Positions 1 through 10,706 of a stretch of 59,230 bases of DNA are shown piece after piece. Location: assembly GCA_016789605.1 (NCBI GenBank), contig JAEUQO010000123.1, positions 1 through 59,230 of the forward strand. The letters are read 5' to 3'. Source of the DNA: Acidobacteriota bacterium (GTDB lineage Bacteria > Acidobacteriota > Blastocatellia > RBC074). Each line of letters starts with the position of its first letter. Position 1 is the first letter of the stretch. The notes beneath the pieces are model-generated. The model made no database searches. It was not told the origin of the DNA and worked only from the letters and a program-made list of their open reading frames with translations. Made by a program: the position numbers and the translations under genes.

Positions 1-969
1 TCCGGCGATGATCGTCAGCGCCGAAACGATCACAGGCAGGTTGATAAATTGCAGCGCGCGTGTCAGCAGCGTTTTTTTGTCACAGGCTTCCAGCGCGTAT
101 TCGATGCCGATCTGATTCAGCACGTGAACCATGTATGAACAACCAACTGCCAACATTAGTGTAGGCAACATCAACACCAGAATGGTAAAGCGCGCATTCA
201 GCCAGGCCATCAGCCCCAGCAACCAGACCAGCCCGATGCCGATGGTCAGCAGCGGCAACCAGATTGCCGTTGTCGAACGGAACGCCAGCCACAACACCAC
301 CGCCAAAAGCACGATCGTGAACGGCAGAAAAACGAGCAAGTCGCCTTTCATCGCCTCTGTGCTGCGCATTTGCGAAAACGGATCGCCCGCGAAATAGCTT
401 TCTGCAAAACCGGCGTCCTTGGTCAGCGCATAAATCCGGCGGGTCAATTCATGTCGTTTGACGGTCGGCAATTGCGCATTTAGCAAAATGTTGAAGGCGG
501 CAGTTTTGGCGTCGGCGGAAATCACATTGCCAACATAGAGCGGATCACGCGTGGCGACGGCGCGCGCTTCGGCCAGTTGCGCCGCTGTCGCCGTTTTCGC
601 GTCAGGCAGCAATTGCGCAGCTTCGACCTGTTCGCCCACGCTGCGCGCGTAAGGCACGTTGACCAGACTGAGAACTTCGCTAACGCCAGAAAGCCGTGTC
701 AGCAAACTGTGCAGCGCGCGCAACCGTGCCAGATTTTCGGGCGCAAAGACATCGTCGCAAACAACGGCGACGACCAGATAATCGTCCGGCCCAAAATATT
801 TGCGGGCGGTTTCAAAATCGGCGCGCTCTTGATCGCCATCCGCAATAAAACTAAGCGGCGACACATCCAGCTCCAGCCCGCGCCGTAAACCAAGTCCCGC
901 CACCACCGTCATTAGACACACAAAGGCGATGATCAGACGCGGACGGTTCGTCACAAACGAAGTGATCAT
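1..969 (-). CDS. RND/MMPL-family exporter, N-terminal part (cut by window edge)
   Basis: My own reverse-strand translation from the ATG at 969 is open for 323 codons to the window edge, so the C-terminal part is missing. The protein starts with one membrane segment near residues 13-31, followed by an extracytoplasmic domain of about 180 residues. A block of hydrophobic helices then follows (FLPFTIVLLAVVLWLAF, then IWLPLLTIGIGLVWLL and ILVLMLPTLMLAVG). This is the half-repeat layout of the RND superfamily, closest to the MMPL/HAE3 branch that moves hydrophobic substrates such as lipids, with no sign of a tripartite drug pump. The gene begins 6 bp after the upstream lipoprotein gene, so the two are probably co-transcribed. 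The substrate cannot be told from the sequence. Confidence 0.85.
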   Translation of the reverse strand, partial: MITSFVTNRPRLIIAFVCLMTVVAGLGLRRGLELDVSPLSFIADGDQERADFETARKYFGPDDYLVVAVVCDDVFAPENLARLRALHSLLTRLSGVSEVLSLVNVPYARSVGEQVEAAQLLPDAKTATAAQLAEARAVATRDPLYVGNVISADAKTAAFNILLNAQLPTVKRHELTRRIYALTKDAGFAESYFAGDPFSQMRSTEAMKGDLLVFLPFTIVLLAVVLWLAFRSTTAIWLPLLTIGIGLVWLLGLMAWLNARFTILVLMLPTLMLAVGCSYMVHVLNQIGIEYALEACDKKTLLTRALQFINLPVIVSALTIIAG

Positions 970-975
970 GCCGTC

Positions 976-1842
976 TTATTCCTTGCCCGCCTGATCCAGT
1001 TTGCGGCTGGCGTCGCTGACGTAGGCTTTTAGATAGTCTTCGCTGAAGAGTTTGTCGCTGAGATTGTGATCGTATTGCACCTTGCGCGTTTCCGCCTTGA
1101 GCTTCAGGTTCTGCTGCAAGTCTTCAATTGACAAGCGGGTGATCGTCATCCGGTTTTGGATGGTTTTGACCTCGTCAATCAAAACAACTTTTTGCAGTTC
1201 GTTGCGCTCATCATATAACTCAAATTTCACTGGCGTCTGGTCGGCTTCACGGAAAAAGACATTGATGCGCGGAAAAGCCAGGCGGCGTTCGGGCTGGGCT
1301 TTCAATTCAACTTTGAAAAGCGATGCGCCATTGACCTCAACGCGCGCGCCGGCGTCGTGCGTGTATTGGCCAAGCTCCATCCCCAGCATCTCTTGCACCG
1401 TCACCTTTGCCCCACGAAACCCCAGTTGCCGGTCTGAATTGAGCCGGGTCAGTTTTTTCAATCCCGCCAGATAAGAAAACGCCTGGGTCGGTTGGTCAAT
1501 CTGTTCCACAGCAAGTAACGCCTTGTCAGCGTCTTCTTTAGGAGCCAACACTGTCAAAAACGTCTTTGCGCCATCTGCCGAATATTTGCGCTGAATGCGA
1601 AATTCGACCTGATCACGCTTTCCGTCGGAACTCACCGCCTGCATGACCATTTCAGCCGTGAACTCTTTGCAACCGTCCTGCGTGCTTAGCCGTTTGAGCA
1701 ACGCGCCCGCATCAGGCAAAGGCGCGGCATTCGGGGTGGCAGCCGGAGTATTGGCCAAACCGCCGGTCTGTGATCCAGAGCCGCCACAGGCTTGAAACAG
1801 CAAAGCCAGGGCGAACAGGGCAAGGGATAGATACCGAGCCAT
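976..1842 (-). CDS. Outer-membrane lipoprotein-sorting-type lipoprotein (LolA-like fold)
   Basis: This 288-residue protein has a short lipoprotein signal ending in a lipobox (LFQAC, Cys about residue 19), followed by a Gly/Ser/Thr/Pro linker. The rest is beta-rich with the pattern of the 'outer membrane lipoprotein-sorting protein' family (PF17131-type): a start resembling LLKRLSTQDGCKEFTAEMVM, a central strand set with GFRGAKVTVQEMLGMELG, and a conserved end (LSDKLFSEDYL). Members are usually encoded beside RND/MMPL exporters and are thought to carry or hand over lipid. Here the exporter gene starts 6 bp downstream. It is a plausible periplasmic partner of that exporter. The family call is from sequence pattern only. 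Confidence 0.75.
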   Translation of the reverse strand: MARYLSLALFALALLFQACGGSGSQTGGLANTPAATPNAAPLPDAGALLKRLSTQDGCKEFTAEMVMQAVSSDGKRDQVEFRIQRKYSADGAKTFLTVLAPKEDADKALLAVEQIDQPTQAFSYLAGLKKLTRLNSDRQLGFRGAKVTVQEMLGMELGQYTHDAGARVEVNGASLFKVELKAQPERRLAFPRINVFFREADQTPVKFELYDERNELQKVVLIDEVKTIQNRMTITRLSIEDLQQNLKLKAETRKVQYDHNLSDKLFSEDYLKAYVSDASRKLDQAGKE

Positions 1843-2005
1843 TCGTCATCTCCATTTGATTGGTGTCTTCGAGCAAGAGAGTGGGGACGCACAATACAAC
1901 CGTTGTGCTGTGGCGGCAAGGGTACTGCAAGCAAGGGCGCGGCACAATCTTGAATTGGTCAGACCGCTGCGGGGCCATAGTATTTTGCATTCTCGGCCGC
2001 CGTGC

Positions 2006-2011
2006 TATGAT
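2006..2011 (+). promoter_or_regulatory. Candidate -10 box (TATGAT) upstream of the sugar cluster
   Basis: TATGAT matches five of six bases of the bacterial -10 consensus and lies 66 bp before the first start codon of the plus-strand cluster, in the divergent gap from the lipoprotein gene. No good -35 box stands at the right distance, so this is a weak call. Confidence 0.25.
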
Positions 2012-2076
2012 GCGCCCGCTTTCATCGCACCCGCAACAGGGTTGCAATCATCTTTCATCAAAAGGCTTTTGATTCA

Positions 2077-3057
2077 ATGTCTCAACCGCAATTTCTGGTG
2101 ACCGGCGCGCACGGGTTTATCGGCGCGTGGGTGGTCAAGCGGCTGCTCGCCGAAGGCGCAGGCGTTTTCATTTTCGACAAAAGCGCCGATCCGCATCGTT
2201 TGCGCTTAATTATGGACGACGCCGAGATCGCGCAAACACACGTGATCGAAGGTGATATCACCGATGGCGAACAGGTGTCGGCGCTGGTTCAACAACACGA
2301 CATCACGCACATCATTCATCTGGCCGGCGTACAAGTGCCGGTTTGTCGAGCCAATCCGCGCCTGGGCGCAATGATCAATGTCGTCGGAACGGTGAATGTC
2401 TTTGAAGCCGCCAAAAATTCCGGCGGACGCGTGCAGCGCGTGGTGTATGCCAGCTCCGCGGCGGTTTTTGGCGAGGCCGAAGAGGGACGCGCCGTTTCAG
2501 AAGGCGAAGCGGGCAGCATGACGACACATTACGGCGCCTTCAAACGTTGTAACGAAGACAACGCGCGCGTTTACTTTTTGGACAACGGCATCAGCAGCGT
2601 CGGTTTGCGCCCGCTGACCGTGTATGGCCCCGGGCGTGATTTCGGCATGACGTCCGATCCGACCAAAGCCATGAAAGCAGCCGTCGTCGGTCGTCCGTTT
2701 CACATACGATTTGGCGGCAAAACCGATTTTCTCTACGCCGCAGATTGTGCTGATGCCTTTATCCGTTCGGCGACGGCCAATCTGACTGGCGCGCACGTGT
2801 TCAATTTGCACGGCGCGACCGAACACGTCGCGGATGTCGTGACCGAAATCGAAAACTTGCTCCCTGCGGCCAAAGGCACAATCACATTTACCGACACGCC
2901 AATCGCAATGCCTTCAGTGTTGGATGACACCGCGATTGTGGCGGCGCTCGGCGCAGTGCCGCACACTCCATTGGCACAAGGCGTACGTGAAACCGTCGCG
3001 CGGTTCACGCAATTGCACGCCGCAGGCAGATTGGATACCAGCGATCTGGACGCGTAA
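2077..3057 (+). CDS. NAD-dependent epimerase/dehydratase (extended SDR)
   Basis: This 326-residue protein has the extended short-chain dehydrogenase layout. The glycine-rich nucleotide motif GAHGFIG is at residues 10-16, the acid that selects NAD follows the second strand (FIFDKS), and HLAGVQVP comes after the fourth strand. A Ser-Ser-Ala segment (YASSAAVFG) and the catalytic Tyr-x3-Lys pair (YGAFK, about residue 150) complete the active site. Typical members are UDP-sugar epimerases, but the lack of a specific signature and its place at the head of a sugar-import cluster make a free sugar or sugar-acid dehydrogenase equally possible. It is cytoplasmic and probably the first gene of the transcription unit. 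Substrate unknown. Confidence 0.85.
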   Translation: MSQPQFLVTGAHGFIGAWVVKRLLAEGAGVFIFDKSADPHRLRLIMDDAEIAQTHVIEGDITDGEQVSALVQQHDITHIIHLAGVQVPVCRANPRLGAMINVVGTVNVFEAAKNSGGRVQRVVYASSAAVFGEAEEGRAVSEGEAGSMTTHYGAFKRCNEDNARVYFLDNGISSVGLRPLTVYGPGRDFGMTSDPTKAMKAAVVGRPFHIRFGGKTDFLYAADCADAFIRSATANLTGAHVFNLHGATEHVADVVTEIENLLPAAKGTITFTDTPIAMPSVLDDTAIVAALGAVPHTPLAQGVRETVARFTQLHAAGRLDTSDLDA

Positions 3058-3108
3058 CGACCAAAAGCAGCGCCGCGCTCAGCTTGCCAGCGCCTCCGGG
3101 AGATCAGC

Positions 3109-3678
3109 ATGCTCAACAGTACAGGGTTGTTATACATATGCGCCGCTGCCGGTTTTATCGTGATCGTGGGCAGCATGTTTTTGCTGGCCAAAGGGCGCAT
3201 CTATATTGATTCGCAAACCAAGGACATCACCGACATCGAACTGCCTTTCGGCATCAAGATGAAAACCAATGCGCCGACGATCATGATGTTTTTGTTCGGC
3301 GCGGTCCTGTTGGCGTATCCGGTCTGGCAAGCGTCAAAAAGCGAAGTCACCAAAGACAAACGCATTTATCTGACGGGCAAAGTCGAAAGCACCGAACCGG
3401 TCAAGGTTTCCGTGCTGGTCGCAGAACGAGCCGAAACCATCGGTGATTTTAATATCGAAGTGCCCCTGGTACGCGCCAATTACATCCTGGCGTACACCGC
3501 CAAAAACGGCACATCGTATGTTGCGCGCCAGGAACGGTTGTTGAACGGAACCGAGGACGGGTTTATCAAACTCGATCCGGTCAAAGTGCAATTAACCACG
3601 CCGAGCAGCGATGTATTGAGCGCATTGCCCGCGCCCATGCGTACGGAAGATGCGTCGGCGCTTTCGGAATTTCGGTAA
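3109..3678 (+). CDS. Hypothetical protein with two membrane segments
   Basis: This 189-residue protein has hydrophobic segments at about residues 7-27 and 56-74, joined by a short polar loop, then a soluble region of about 110 residues rich in beta-type sequence (starts near LTGKVESTEPVKVSVLVAE). I do not recognise a family. It starts 51 bp after the SDR gene and ends 12 bp before the next gene, so it belongs to the same run of genes. With the following secreted protein it may form an envelope component of the cluster, but nothing in the sequence states a role. Confidence 0.7.
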   Translation: MLNSTGLLYICAAAGFIVIVGSMFLLAKGRIYIDSQTKDITDIELPFGIKMKTNAPTIMMFLFGAVLLAYPVWQASKSEVTKDKRIYLTGKVESTEPVKVSVLVAERAETIGDFNIEVPLVRANYILAYTAKNGTSYVARQERLLNGTEDGFIKLDPVKVQLTTPSSDVLSALPAPMRTEDASALSEFR

Positions 3679-3690
3679 GGAGGCGCAAGC

Positions 3691-4431
3691 GTGAGGAAAA
3701 CCAGAAGACTCTTTGCCGTTGGAATGTGCTGTGCGCTTTGGCTGGTGACCCAGCCGTTGACGCGTTCCCAGGCACAGGGCGGATTCACCATTCGCGGGTT
3801 TGTCGGGGTGATGACGGCTGCGCCGCAACCGCCCGCGTCGTCGGCCAGAACGATGGCCGGCGCGCAAACCAGCGCCCAACAACAAACGGTGATGACGCAA
3901 AGCACCACGCGTCTGACCGCCAAGCTCTATTTTCCCAAAGAACGCGGTAAACCGGTGCTGCTCACGTATCCGAATGCGACAGGCGCATTCAGTTTCGCCA
4001 ACCTCGCGCCTGACAATTACCTGCTCGAAATCTACGCGGGCGAAAAACTGCTGTATCAACGCAAACTGGCGCTCGAAAGCGACTTATACCTGACCGTGCC
4101 GCTGGGCAAATATCAGTTGGTCAACGAAGGCAACATCGCAGAAAAAACTGCCTGGGTTGTGCCCGGCGCGGAATTCAACAAACAGATTCTGATTTCGGTT
4201 GGCGACATAGACCTGAAAAAAGACACCAACAAACTTGCCGTCACGATTTCCCCGGCAGGAGCAGACGGAAAACCCGCGCCCAAAGCCAGACCACTGTTCA
4301 CCGGCGCTTTGCCCAACATCTGGCTGGCGGCCAATTTTGTCTTCAACAACAAGCGGTACCTGATGGCCGGCACAATCAGACGCGCCAATGGCCGTGAAAC
4401 TTTAGATTGCGAGATTTATCGTCAGCAATGA
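3691..4431 (+). CDS. Secreted hypothetical protein with carboxypeptidase-regulatory-like segment
   Basis: The GTG start at 3691 follows a strong ribosome-binding site (AAGGAGG at 3676-3682), which decides the start. The first 29 residues form a signal peptide (basic start, GMCCALWLV core, SQAQ end). In the middle, [21 protein letters not shown] resembles the beta-sandwich carboxypeptidase-regulatory fold often used as a surface or periplasmic binding module. The remaining 120 residues are not recognised. The stop codon overlaps the next start (ATGA at 4428-4431), so the dehydrogenase downstream is translationally coupled to it. Confidence 0.7.
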   Translation: MRKTRRLFAVGMCCALWLVTQPLTRSQAQGGFTIRGFVGVMTAAPQPPASSARTMAGAQTSAQQQTVMTQSTTRLTAKLYFPKERGKPVLLTYPNATGAFSFANLAPDNYLLEIYAGEKLLYQRKLALESDLYLTVPLGKYQLVNEGNIAEKTAWVVPGAEFNKQILISVGDIDLKKDTNKLAVTISPAGADGKPAPKARPLFTGALPNIWLAANFVFNNKRYLMAGTIRRANGRETLDCEIYRQQ

Positions 4432-5582
4432 GTAACCGTTCAATGATGCAAGCGCTCGCCGTTTCTGCGCCGAGCCGGATGGAACTGACTTCCCTGCCCG
4501 CGCCCACGCCACGTCCACACGAAGTATTACTGCAAGTGGGCGCTGTCGGGCTGTGTGGCACTGACTTTCACATCTTCGAAGGCTTTGCCAATTATCACTC
4601 CGACGCCAACGGGCGTTTGATTCCGCTCAGCGAACAGCCGCAAATCCTCGGACACGAATTTTGCGGCACCGTCGTCGAAGTCGGCAGTGAAGTCAAAGAC
4701 CTGCGCCCCGGCGACCGCGTTGTTGCCGATCAAGGCTGGAACTGCCACAGCTATGGCGAAGCCCAATTGTGTGAATATTGCGCCACGGGCAATTCGCACC
4801 AATGCGCGCGTTATGCCGAGCACGGCATCACCGGGTTGCAAGGCGCGCTGGCCGAATACGTCGCCATCCCGGCGGTCAATGCCGTCAAAATCGAAAGCGA
4901 TTTGCCGTTTGAACAAGCCGTGCTGACCGAACCGCTGGCGTGTATCACACACTCGAACGAAATGTTGCGGCGCACACCGGCGCGTTACACCTTTGGCGGC
5001 GAACGCCCGATTCGCAACGTGCTGATTTGCGGCGCAGGCCCTGCCGGATTGTTTTTCACGCAATACCTGCGCAATGTAATCGGCTTTGACGGTACGTTGA
5101 TCGTCACCGAACCAAACGCCAAACGGCGCGAACTGGTCAGTTCATTTGGCGCCACAGCGATTGATCCGACCGCCGTGGATTTGGTGACCGCCACCCGCGA
5201 ATTGACCGACGGTGAGCGCATTCATTGCCTGATCGAATCGGCGGGCGTGGCGCAATTGTTCAAACAAATGCCCGGGTTGTTGCGCAAACAGGCAACCGTT
5301 GTGCTGTATGGCCACGGACATCACGGCGTGGATTTGGGCGTGCTCAACAATTTGCAATTCATCGAACCGACGCTGATTGCGCCCGTTGGCGCTTCGGGTG
5401 GGTTTGACGGAGACGGACGCCCAACGATCTATCGCCGCTCGCTCGAACTGATCAACAGCGGCAAGGTCAATGTCTCTAAATTGATCACCAATCGCTATAC
5501 GACGCTGGCCACCGTGCCACAAGGATTCGCCACAGATCGGTTCAGCGCGGAATACATCAAGGGCATGGCAGTCTTTGCTTAA
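4428..5582 (+). CDS. Zinc-dependent alcohol/polyol dehydrogenase (MDR superfamily)
   Basis: This 384-residue medium-chain dehydrogenase uses the ATG that overlaps the previous stop codon; an upstream TTG in frame is less likely. Catalytic-zinc ligands are visible as GLCGTDFH (Cys about 43) and GHEFCG (His-Glu about 76-77). A cysteine cluster ([12 protein letters not shown]) fits the structural zinc lobe, and GAGPAG marks the NAD(P)-binding Rossmann fold near residue 200. The family oxidises secondary hydroxyls of polyols, sugars or threonine. In this cluster it probably acts on the imported sugar or a derived acid. It is cytoplasmic; exact substrate undetermined. Confidence 0.85.
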   Translation: MSNRSMMQALAVSAPSRMELTSLPAPTPRPHEVLLQVGAVGLCGTDFHIFEGFANYHSDANGRLIPLSEQPQILGHEFCGTVVEVGSEVKDLRPGDRVVADQGWNCHSYGEAQLCEYCATGNSHQCARYAEHGITGLQGALAEYVAIPAVNAVKIESDLPFEQAVLTEPLACITHSNEMLRRTPARYTFGGERPIRNVLICGAGPAGLFFTQYLRNVIGFDGTLIVTEPNAKRRELVSSFGATAIDPTAVDLVTATRELTDGERIHCLIESAGVAQLFKQMPGLLRKQATVVLYGHGHHGVDLGVLNNLQFIEPTLIAPVGASGGFDGDGRPTIYRRSLELINSGKVNVSKLITNRYTTLATVPQGFATDRFSAEYIKGMAVFA

Positions 5583-5637
5583 GTCTTCGGCCCGAAGCTA
5601 CTTGTCCTGCTGGTTAACATTACAGTTACCCGTTATA

Positions 5638-5655
5638 GGCACAATCTTCTGTGCC
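5638..5655. promoter_or_regulatory. Candidate operator: GGCACA-N6-TGTGCC
   Basis: A perfect 6+6 bp inverted repeat with a 6 bp spacer lies in the 186 bp gap before the sugar-binding protein gene. Size and place suit a dimeric repressor site, and an AT-rich stretch (TATATA) follows about 25 bp downstream. No matching regulator gene is adjacent, so this is only a candidate. Confidence 0.3.
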
Positions 5656-5768
5656 GAGAGTAGCGGATTCGTTGCTGTATATATGACTATCAGCGCGTCA
5701 AGAAATCACATTGGGGCCCGAGCACAGCAATTCACGCAAGCTACTACGAAAGAAAATCGGAGCGCAGA

Positions 5769-6737
<969 letters not shown>

Positions 6738-6740
6738 CCC

Positions 6741-6774
6741 AAGCGTGCGCGTAGTCCGAACTACGCGCACGCTT
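6741..6774 (+). terminator. 15-bp perfect hairpin between binding protein and ATPase genes
   Basis: Arms at 6741-6755 and 6760-6774 are perfectly complementary with a 4-base loop (CCGA), 3 bp after the stop codon. There is no T run, so partial termination or 3-prime-end stabilisation of the binding-protein message is more likely than a full stop. Confidence 0.6.
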
Positions 6775-6790
6775 CAAATAGTTGCCTGAT

Positions 6791-6818
6791 AGTTGCCTGA
6801 CCGCCGCGTCAGGCAACT
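6791..6818 (+). other. Second intercistronic hairpin (11-bp stem)
   Basis: Arms AGTTGCCTGAC (6791-6801) and its complement (6808-6818) form a stem with a 6-base loop. The word GTTGCCTGA also occurs directly before it, at 6781. It ends 27 bp before the ATPase start and could limit ribosome access or protect upstream RNA. Confidence 0.45.
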
Positions 6819-6845
6819 CCACCAAACACACCAAGCTAAGTTGCC

Positions 6846-8360
6846 ATGTCGTCACAACCTCCTGCGCTGGAAATGCGCGGCATCCGCAAATCGTTTGCCG
6901 GGAACATCGTGCTCGAACACGTCAACCTGACGGCACGTTCGGGCGAAGCGCTGGCGCTGGTCGGTGAAAACGGCGCGGGCAAATCCACCTTGATGAAAAT
7001 TCTCGCGGGCGTTCACCAACCGGACGACGGCGAGATTTTGCTCGACGGCACGGTGGTCAAATTTGCGCGCCCGGCGGATGCGCTCGCGGCGGGCGTCGCG
7101 ATGATCTATCAAGAGCTTTCGCTGGCGCCGCATTTGACCGTCGCCGAAAACATCTTTCTTGGTCGCGAACCGTTGCAATCAGCGACATTCGGCTTGATCA
7201 ATCAGCGCGATTTGAATGCGCGCGCGCAAAAGTTGCTGGACGAATACGGCTTCAAACTCGATCCCAAAATGCGCGTCGGACGGTTGAGCGCCGCCGATCG
7301 TCAGTTGGTCGAAATCACGCGTGCCGCGTCTTCGCACACAGGCGATTCGCGCCGCGTCATCGTCATGGACGAACCGACTTCGTCGCTGACCGACCGCGAA
7401 GTCGAAGAGCTGTTTCGTTTGATCCGCGATTTGAAAAAACGCGGCATGGCCATCATTTACATTTCGCACCGGTTGGAAGAGCTGCCGGAAATCGCCGATC
7501 AATTGACGATCCTGCGCGACGGCCACGCAGTGTACAACGGGCGTTGGGGCGAAATCGGCACCGATGAAATGATTCGCCATATGGCCGGACGCGCGCTGAA
7601 AGAAATCTTCCCGCCACGCAAGGCGCAAATCGGCGACGTGAAATTGCGTGTGACAGACCTTTCGCGTCCGCCAAAATTTCAGCACGTCAGTTTCAACGCG
7701 CGCGCTGGCGAAGTCGTCGGCATTGCCGGCCTGGCCGGCGCGGGCCGCACCGAACTGGTCGAAGCCATCTTTGGCGCGACACCAGCAGACAGTGGTCAGG
7801 TCGAAATCAACAGCGAACCATTCACGGCCATACATCCCAACGCCTCGGTCAAACGCGGCCTGAGTTTGCTGACCGAAGATCGCAAACGCACCGGGTTGTG
7901 TTTGAATTTGCCGCTCTCAACCAACGTTACGCTGGCCAATGTCGGCGCGCTTGTGCAAGGCGGCAGGTTGCAACGCAAAGTCGAGCTGAACGCGACCACC
8001 AATTACATTCAAAAGTTGAGCATCCGCCCGCCCTCGCCCGGCAAAGCCGTGGGCCGGTTGAGCGGCGGCAATCAGCAAAAATCCTTGCTGGCGCGTTGGC
8101 TGTTTGCCGAATCGCGCGTGTTTTTGCTGGACGAACCGACACGCGGCGTAGACGTCGCCGCGCGCGCAGAAATTTATCGCGAAATCAACGAATTGGCTGA
8201 AGCTGGCGCTGCCGTCGTGATGGTGTCTTCTGACCTGCCGGAATTGCTTGGCATGGCCGACCGCATTCTGGTGATGCGGCGCGGGCGATTGGTCGCCGAA
8301 CTCAACGCCAGGCAAACCACACAGGAAGAAGTGCTCAAACACGCGGCCCTGGAAGAGTAA
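6846..8360 (+). CDS. Sugar ABC transporter ATP-binding protein, two fused ABC domains (RbsA-like)
   Basis: This 504-residue protein carries two ABC cassettes. The first has Walker [10 protein letters not shown] (40-48), Q-loop YQELSLAP, a degenerate signature (LSAADRQ) and Walker [12 protein letters not shown]. The second has a degenerate Walker A (GLAGAGRTE), a good signature ([15 protein letters not shown]) and Walker [14 protein letters not shown]. This asymmetry is normal for the ribose/xylose/galactose importer class (CUT2), in which a single fused ATPase dimerises. It powers uptake through the permease at 9724. The oxidoreductase gene lies between the two transporter genes, which is unusual but leaves the unit on one strand. 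Confidence 0.93.
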   Translation: MSSQPPALEMRGIRKSFAGNIVLEHVNLTARSGEALALVGENGAGKSTLMKILAGVHQPDDGEILLDGTVVKFARPADALAAGVAMIYQELSLAPHLTVAENIFLGREPLQSATFGLINQRDLNARAQKLLDEYGFKLDPKMRVGRLSAADRQLVEITRAASSHTGDSRRVIVMDEPTSSLTDREVEELFRLIRDLKKRGMAIIYISHRLEELPEIADQLTILRDGHAVYNGRWGEIGTDEMIRHMAGRALKEIFPPRKAQIGDVKLRVTDLSRPPKFQHVSFNARAGEVVGIAGLAGAGRTELVEAIFGATPADSGQVEINSEPFTAIHPNASVKRGLSLLTEDRKRTGLCLNLPLSTNVTLANVGALVQGGRLQRKVELNATTNYIQKLSIRPPSPGKAVGRLSGGNQQKSLLARWLFAESRVFLLDEPTRGVDVAARAEIYREINELAEAGAAVVMVSSDLPELLGMADRILVMRRGRLVAELNARQTTQEEVLKHAALEE

Positions 8361-8388
8361 CCCTGCAGCATTTTGGGGAGAGTAAAGA

Positions 8389-9546
8389 ATGTCAGTCACA
8401 GCAGACGTCGTCATCATCGGCGGCGGCATTGTCGGATCGAGCATCGCTTATAACCTGACCGCGCAAGGCTGTCACAACGTGCTCATCATCGAGCGCGAAG
8501 AAAAGCAGGGGCTGGGTTCGACCAGCAAAAGCATGGGCGGCGTGCGCGCTCAATTCGCCACTGAAATCAACATTCAGATGTCGCTCTATTCGATTGACGT
8601 CTTTTCACGGTTCGAAGAGTTGACCGGGCACACGGCGGATTATCGAGCGCACGGTTATCTATTTTGTGCGACCACCGACGCCCATTTGCAGTATTTGCGC
8701 GACAACCAGGACAAACAGCGCGCCCTGGGACTGACCAACGCCCGTATGGTTTCGCGCGACGAAATCACACAGATGGTGCCGCAACTGATCGCCGATGACA
8801 TGATCGGCGGCGCGTATTGTCCGACGGATGGTTTTGTTGATCCGAACAGCGTCATGACCGGATTCAGCAAACGCGCGCGCGAACACGGCGCGCAACTGTG
8901 GCTGAACACCGCCGTCACCGGCATCCGCGTCGAAAACGGCGCAATCGCCGGAGTGCAAACCACCAACGGCGAAATCGCGACGCGCGTGGTCGTCAATGCC
9001 GCTGGTCCCTGGGCCGCTGGCGTCGCCGAACTGGCAGGCATCGAATTGCCCGTCACACCATTGCGACGACAGATTGTCAAAACCCAAACCTGTGATTTTC
9101 TGCCCGCGAAATTCCCGATGGTCATTGATATGTCCACCGGCTTTCACTTTCGCCGCGAAGGCGACGCCATCTTGCTGGCGTGGCCGGACAACGAAGAAAC
9201 TTACGGTTTCCAAACCGCGTTCACGCACGATTTTCTGGAAAAGATTCTGGTGCGCGCCGTCGAACGCGTGCCGCAATTTGAAACGCTGCCCGTCAATCCC
9301 AAACAGTGCTGGGCCGGAATGTATGAGGTCACGCCTGACCATCATTGCATCATCGGCGAAGCCCCCACGGTCAAAGGCTTGTTTTTTGCCAACGGCTTTA
9401 GCGGACACGGCGTGATGCATTCTCCCGCGACCGGACGGCTGACAGCGGATCTGATTATGCGGCAACAAAGTTTCGTAGACCCCAAACCGCTCGGCGTCGA
9501 GCGCTTTGCCGAAGGCCGTTTGCTGGAAGAAACCGCCGTGCTCTAG
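8389..9546 (+). CDS. FAD-dependent oxidoreductase (DAO/sarcosine-oxidase-like)
   Basis: This 385-residue flavoprotein begins with the dinucleotide-binding motif [13 protein letters not shown], followed by the acidic ribose-binding end of the second strand (IIERE). The late motif [20 protein letters not shown] is typical of the D-amino-acid/sarcosine/glycine oxidase family (PF01266), where it contacts the flavin. Members oxidise secondary amines, D-amino acids or 2-hydroxy acids. Start follows a fair ribosome-binding site (GGGGAG). It sits between the ATPase and permease genes of the importer, so it likely acts on the imported compound or an early product; a 2-hydroxy acid is my guess. Confidence 0.85.
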   Translation: MSVTADVVIIGGGIVGSSIAYNLTAQGCHNVLIIEREEKQGLGSTSKSMGGVRAQFATEINIQMSLYSIDVFSRFEELTGHTADYRAHGYLFCATTDAHLQYLRDNQDKQRALGLTNARMVSRDEITQMVPQLIADDMIGGAYCPTDGFVDPNSVMTGFSKRAREHGAQLWLNTAVTGIRVENGAIAGVQTTNGEIATRVVVNAAGPWAAGVAELAGIELPVTPLRRQIVKTQTCDFLPAKFPMVIDMSTGFHFRREGDAILLAWPDNEETYGFQTAFTHDFLEKILVRAVERVPQFETLPVNPKQCWAGMYEVTPDHHCIIGEAPTVKGLFFANGFSGHGVMHSPATGRLTADLIMRQQSFVDPKPLGVERFAEGRLLEETAVL

Positions 9547-9574
9547 ATCGTTTTTCAATTCGCTTGACGGATTA

Positions 9575-9638
9575 GCCACAGAATCACAGAGGCGCAGAGA
9601 AATACTTGGAAACCTCTGTGGCTCTGTGCCTCTGTGGC
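9575..9638. repeat. Intergenic imperfect inverted repeat built on CACAGAG words
   Basis: Arms 9575-9599 and 9614-9638 (25 nt each) are complementary with four mismatches. Each arm consists of repeated variants of the word CACAGAG. It occupies the 177 bp gap before the permease gene. It resembles other word-repeat hairpins in this window (53704, 54742, 58672, 22875) in design but not in sequence. Confidence 0.7.
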
Positions 9639-9723
9639 AAACCCCGTACGCCAAAATGAACTCTGATCTAAGTGCAGCATTCTTCCTCGGTGACAATAAC
9701 TTCCGACAGCAACCAGTACCCCA

Positions 9724-10689
9724 ATGTCAGATTGGCTTAAACGATTCCTCCCGTTCCTTAGTTTGATTGCGCTGTGCGCGATCATTCCGCTGGCCGAATA
9801 TTTCATTCTCGGCCACGACTCGAAATTTCTCACCGCGGGCAACCTGGCGGCGATTGCGCGCCAAACAGCAGTCATCACAATCATGGCCATGGGCATGACG
9901 ATGGTGATGGTTTCGGGCGGCATTGACCTGTCGGTTGGTTCGATCGTCGGGTTGTCGAGCGTGGTCGGCGCAATGGCGATGGCCAGCGGCACGCCCGTGC
10001 TCGGCGGATTTCTGATCTGTCTGGCCGTCGGAGCCGCTTGCGGTTGGCTGAACGGCGCAGCGGTCAACCTGCTCAAAATTCCGGCCTTCATCGTCACCTT
10101 GGGTGGCATGGGAATTTATCGCGGCCTGGGTTTGTACATTTGCGATGGCAACGCCGTGGTTGGCTTGCCGCAAAGCGCCGGGTATCTGGCCGAAAAAACC
10201 TTTCTCGGTTTCATTCCGCTGCCGCTGTTGATCGTGATCGCCATCGCGCTGATCGTTCACTTTGTGCTCAGCCAGACGCAACTGGGCCGCTATTGTTACG
10301 CGATGGGCAGCAACCTCGAAGCCGCGCGTTACGCGGGCATTCGCGTATCGCGCTACCAGATTATGTACTACGCCATTTTGGGCGCGCTCAGTGGCTTGGC
10401 AGGCGCGATTGAAACGTCGCGCACCGTCACCGGCCAACCCAACGGCGGCGAAGGTTATGAACTCAATGTCATCGCTGCGGTCGTCATCGGCGGCGGCAGT
10501 CTAAGCGGCGGACAAGGCACCGTTGTCGGCACAATCATCGGTTCATTGATCATGGGTGTGCTGGCCAACGGCGGCAACCTGCTGCAAATCTCTCCCTTCA
10601 TCCAAAAGATCGTCATTGGCGCGGTGATTGTTTTGGCCGTGACCTTCGACGAATTCCAACGACGTAGAGTAGAAAGCACGGAAGCTTAA
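9724..10689 (+). CDS. Sugar ABC transporter permease (RbsC-like)
   Basis: This 321-residue integral membrane protein is rich in hydrophobic helices. It carries the hallmark segments of the BPD_transp_2 family: VMVSGGIDLSVGSIVGLSSV, a transmembrane run at residues 85-120, and the cytoplasmic-loop motif AARYAGIRVSRYQ that docks the ATPase. Near the C-terminus, ELNVIAAVVIGGGSLSGGQG is typical of ribose/xylose permeases. It forms the channel of the importer with the products of 5769 and 6846. No clear ribosome-binding site precedes the ATG, so the start is less certain than the family. Confidence 0.92.
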   Translation: MSDWLKRFLPFLSLIALCAIIPLAEYFILGHDSKFLTAGNLAAIARQTAVITIMAMGMTMVMVSGGIDLSVGSIVGLSSVVGAMAMASGTPVLGGFLICLAVGAACGWLNGAAVNLLKIPAFIVTLGGMGIYRGLGLYICDGNAVVGLPQSAGYLAEKTFLGFIPLPLLIVIAIALIVHFVLSQTQLGRYCYAMGSNLEAARYAGIRVSRYQIMYYAILGALSGLAGAIETSRTVTGQPNGGEGYELNVIAAVVIGGGSLSGGQGTVVGTIIGSLIMGVLANGGNLLQISPFIQKIVIGAVIVLAVTFDEFQRRRVESTEA

Positions 10690-10706
10690 TCACAAAGAAT
10701 TTAGAT

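Noticed and set aside
8659..9696. Minus-strand open frame of 345 codons
   Set aside because: Antisense to the FAD oxidoreductase; no ribosome-binding site or family pattern.
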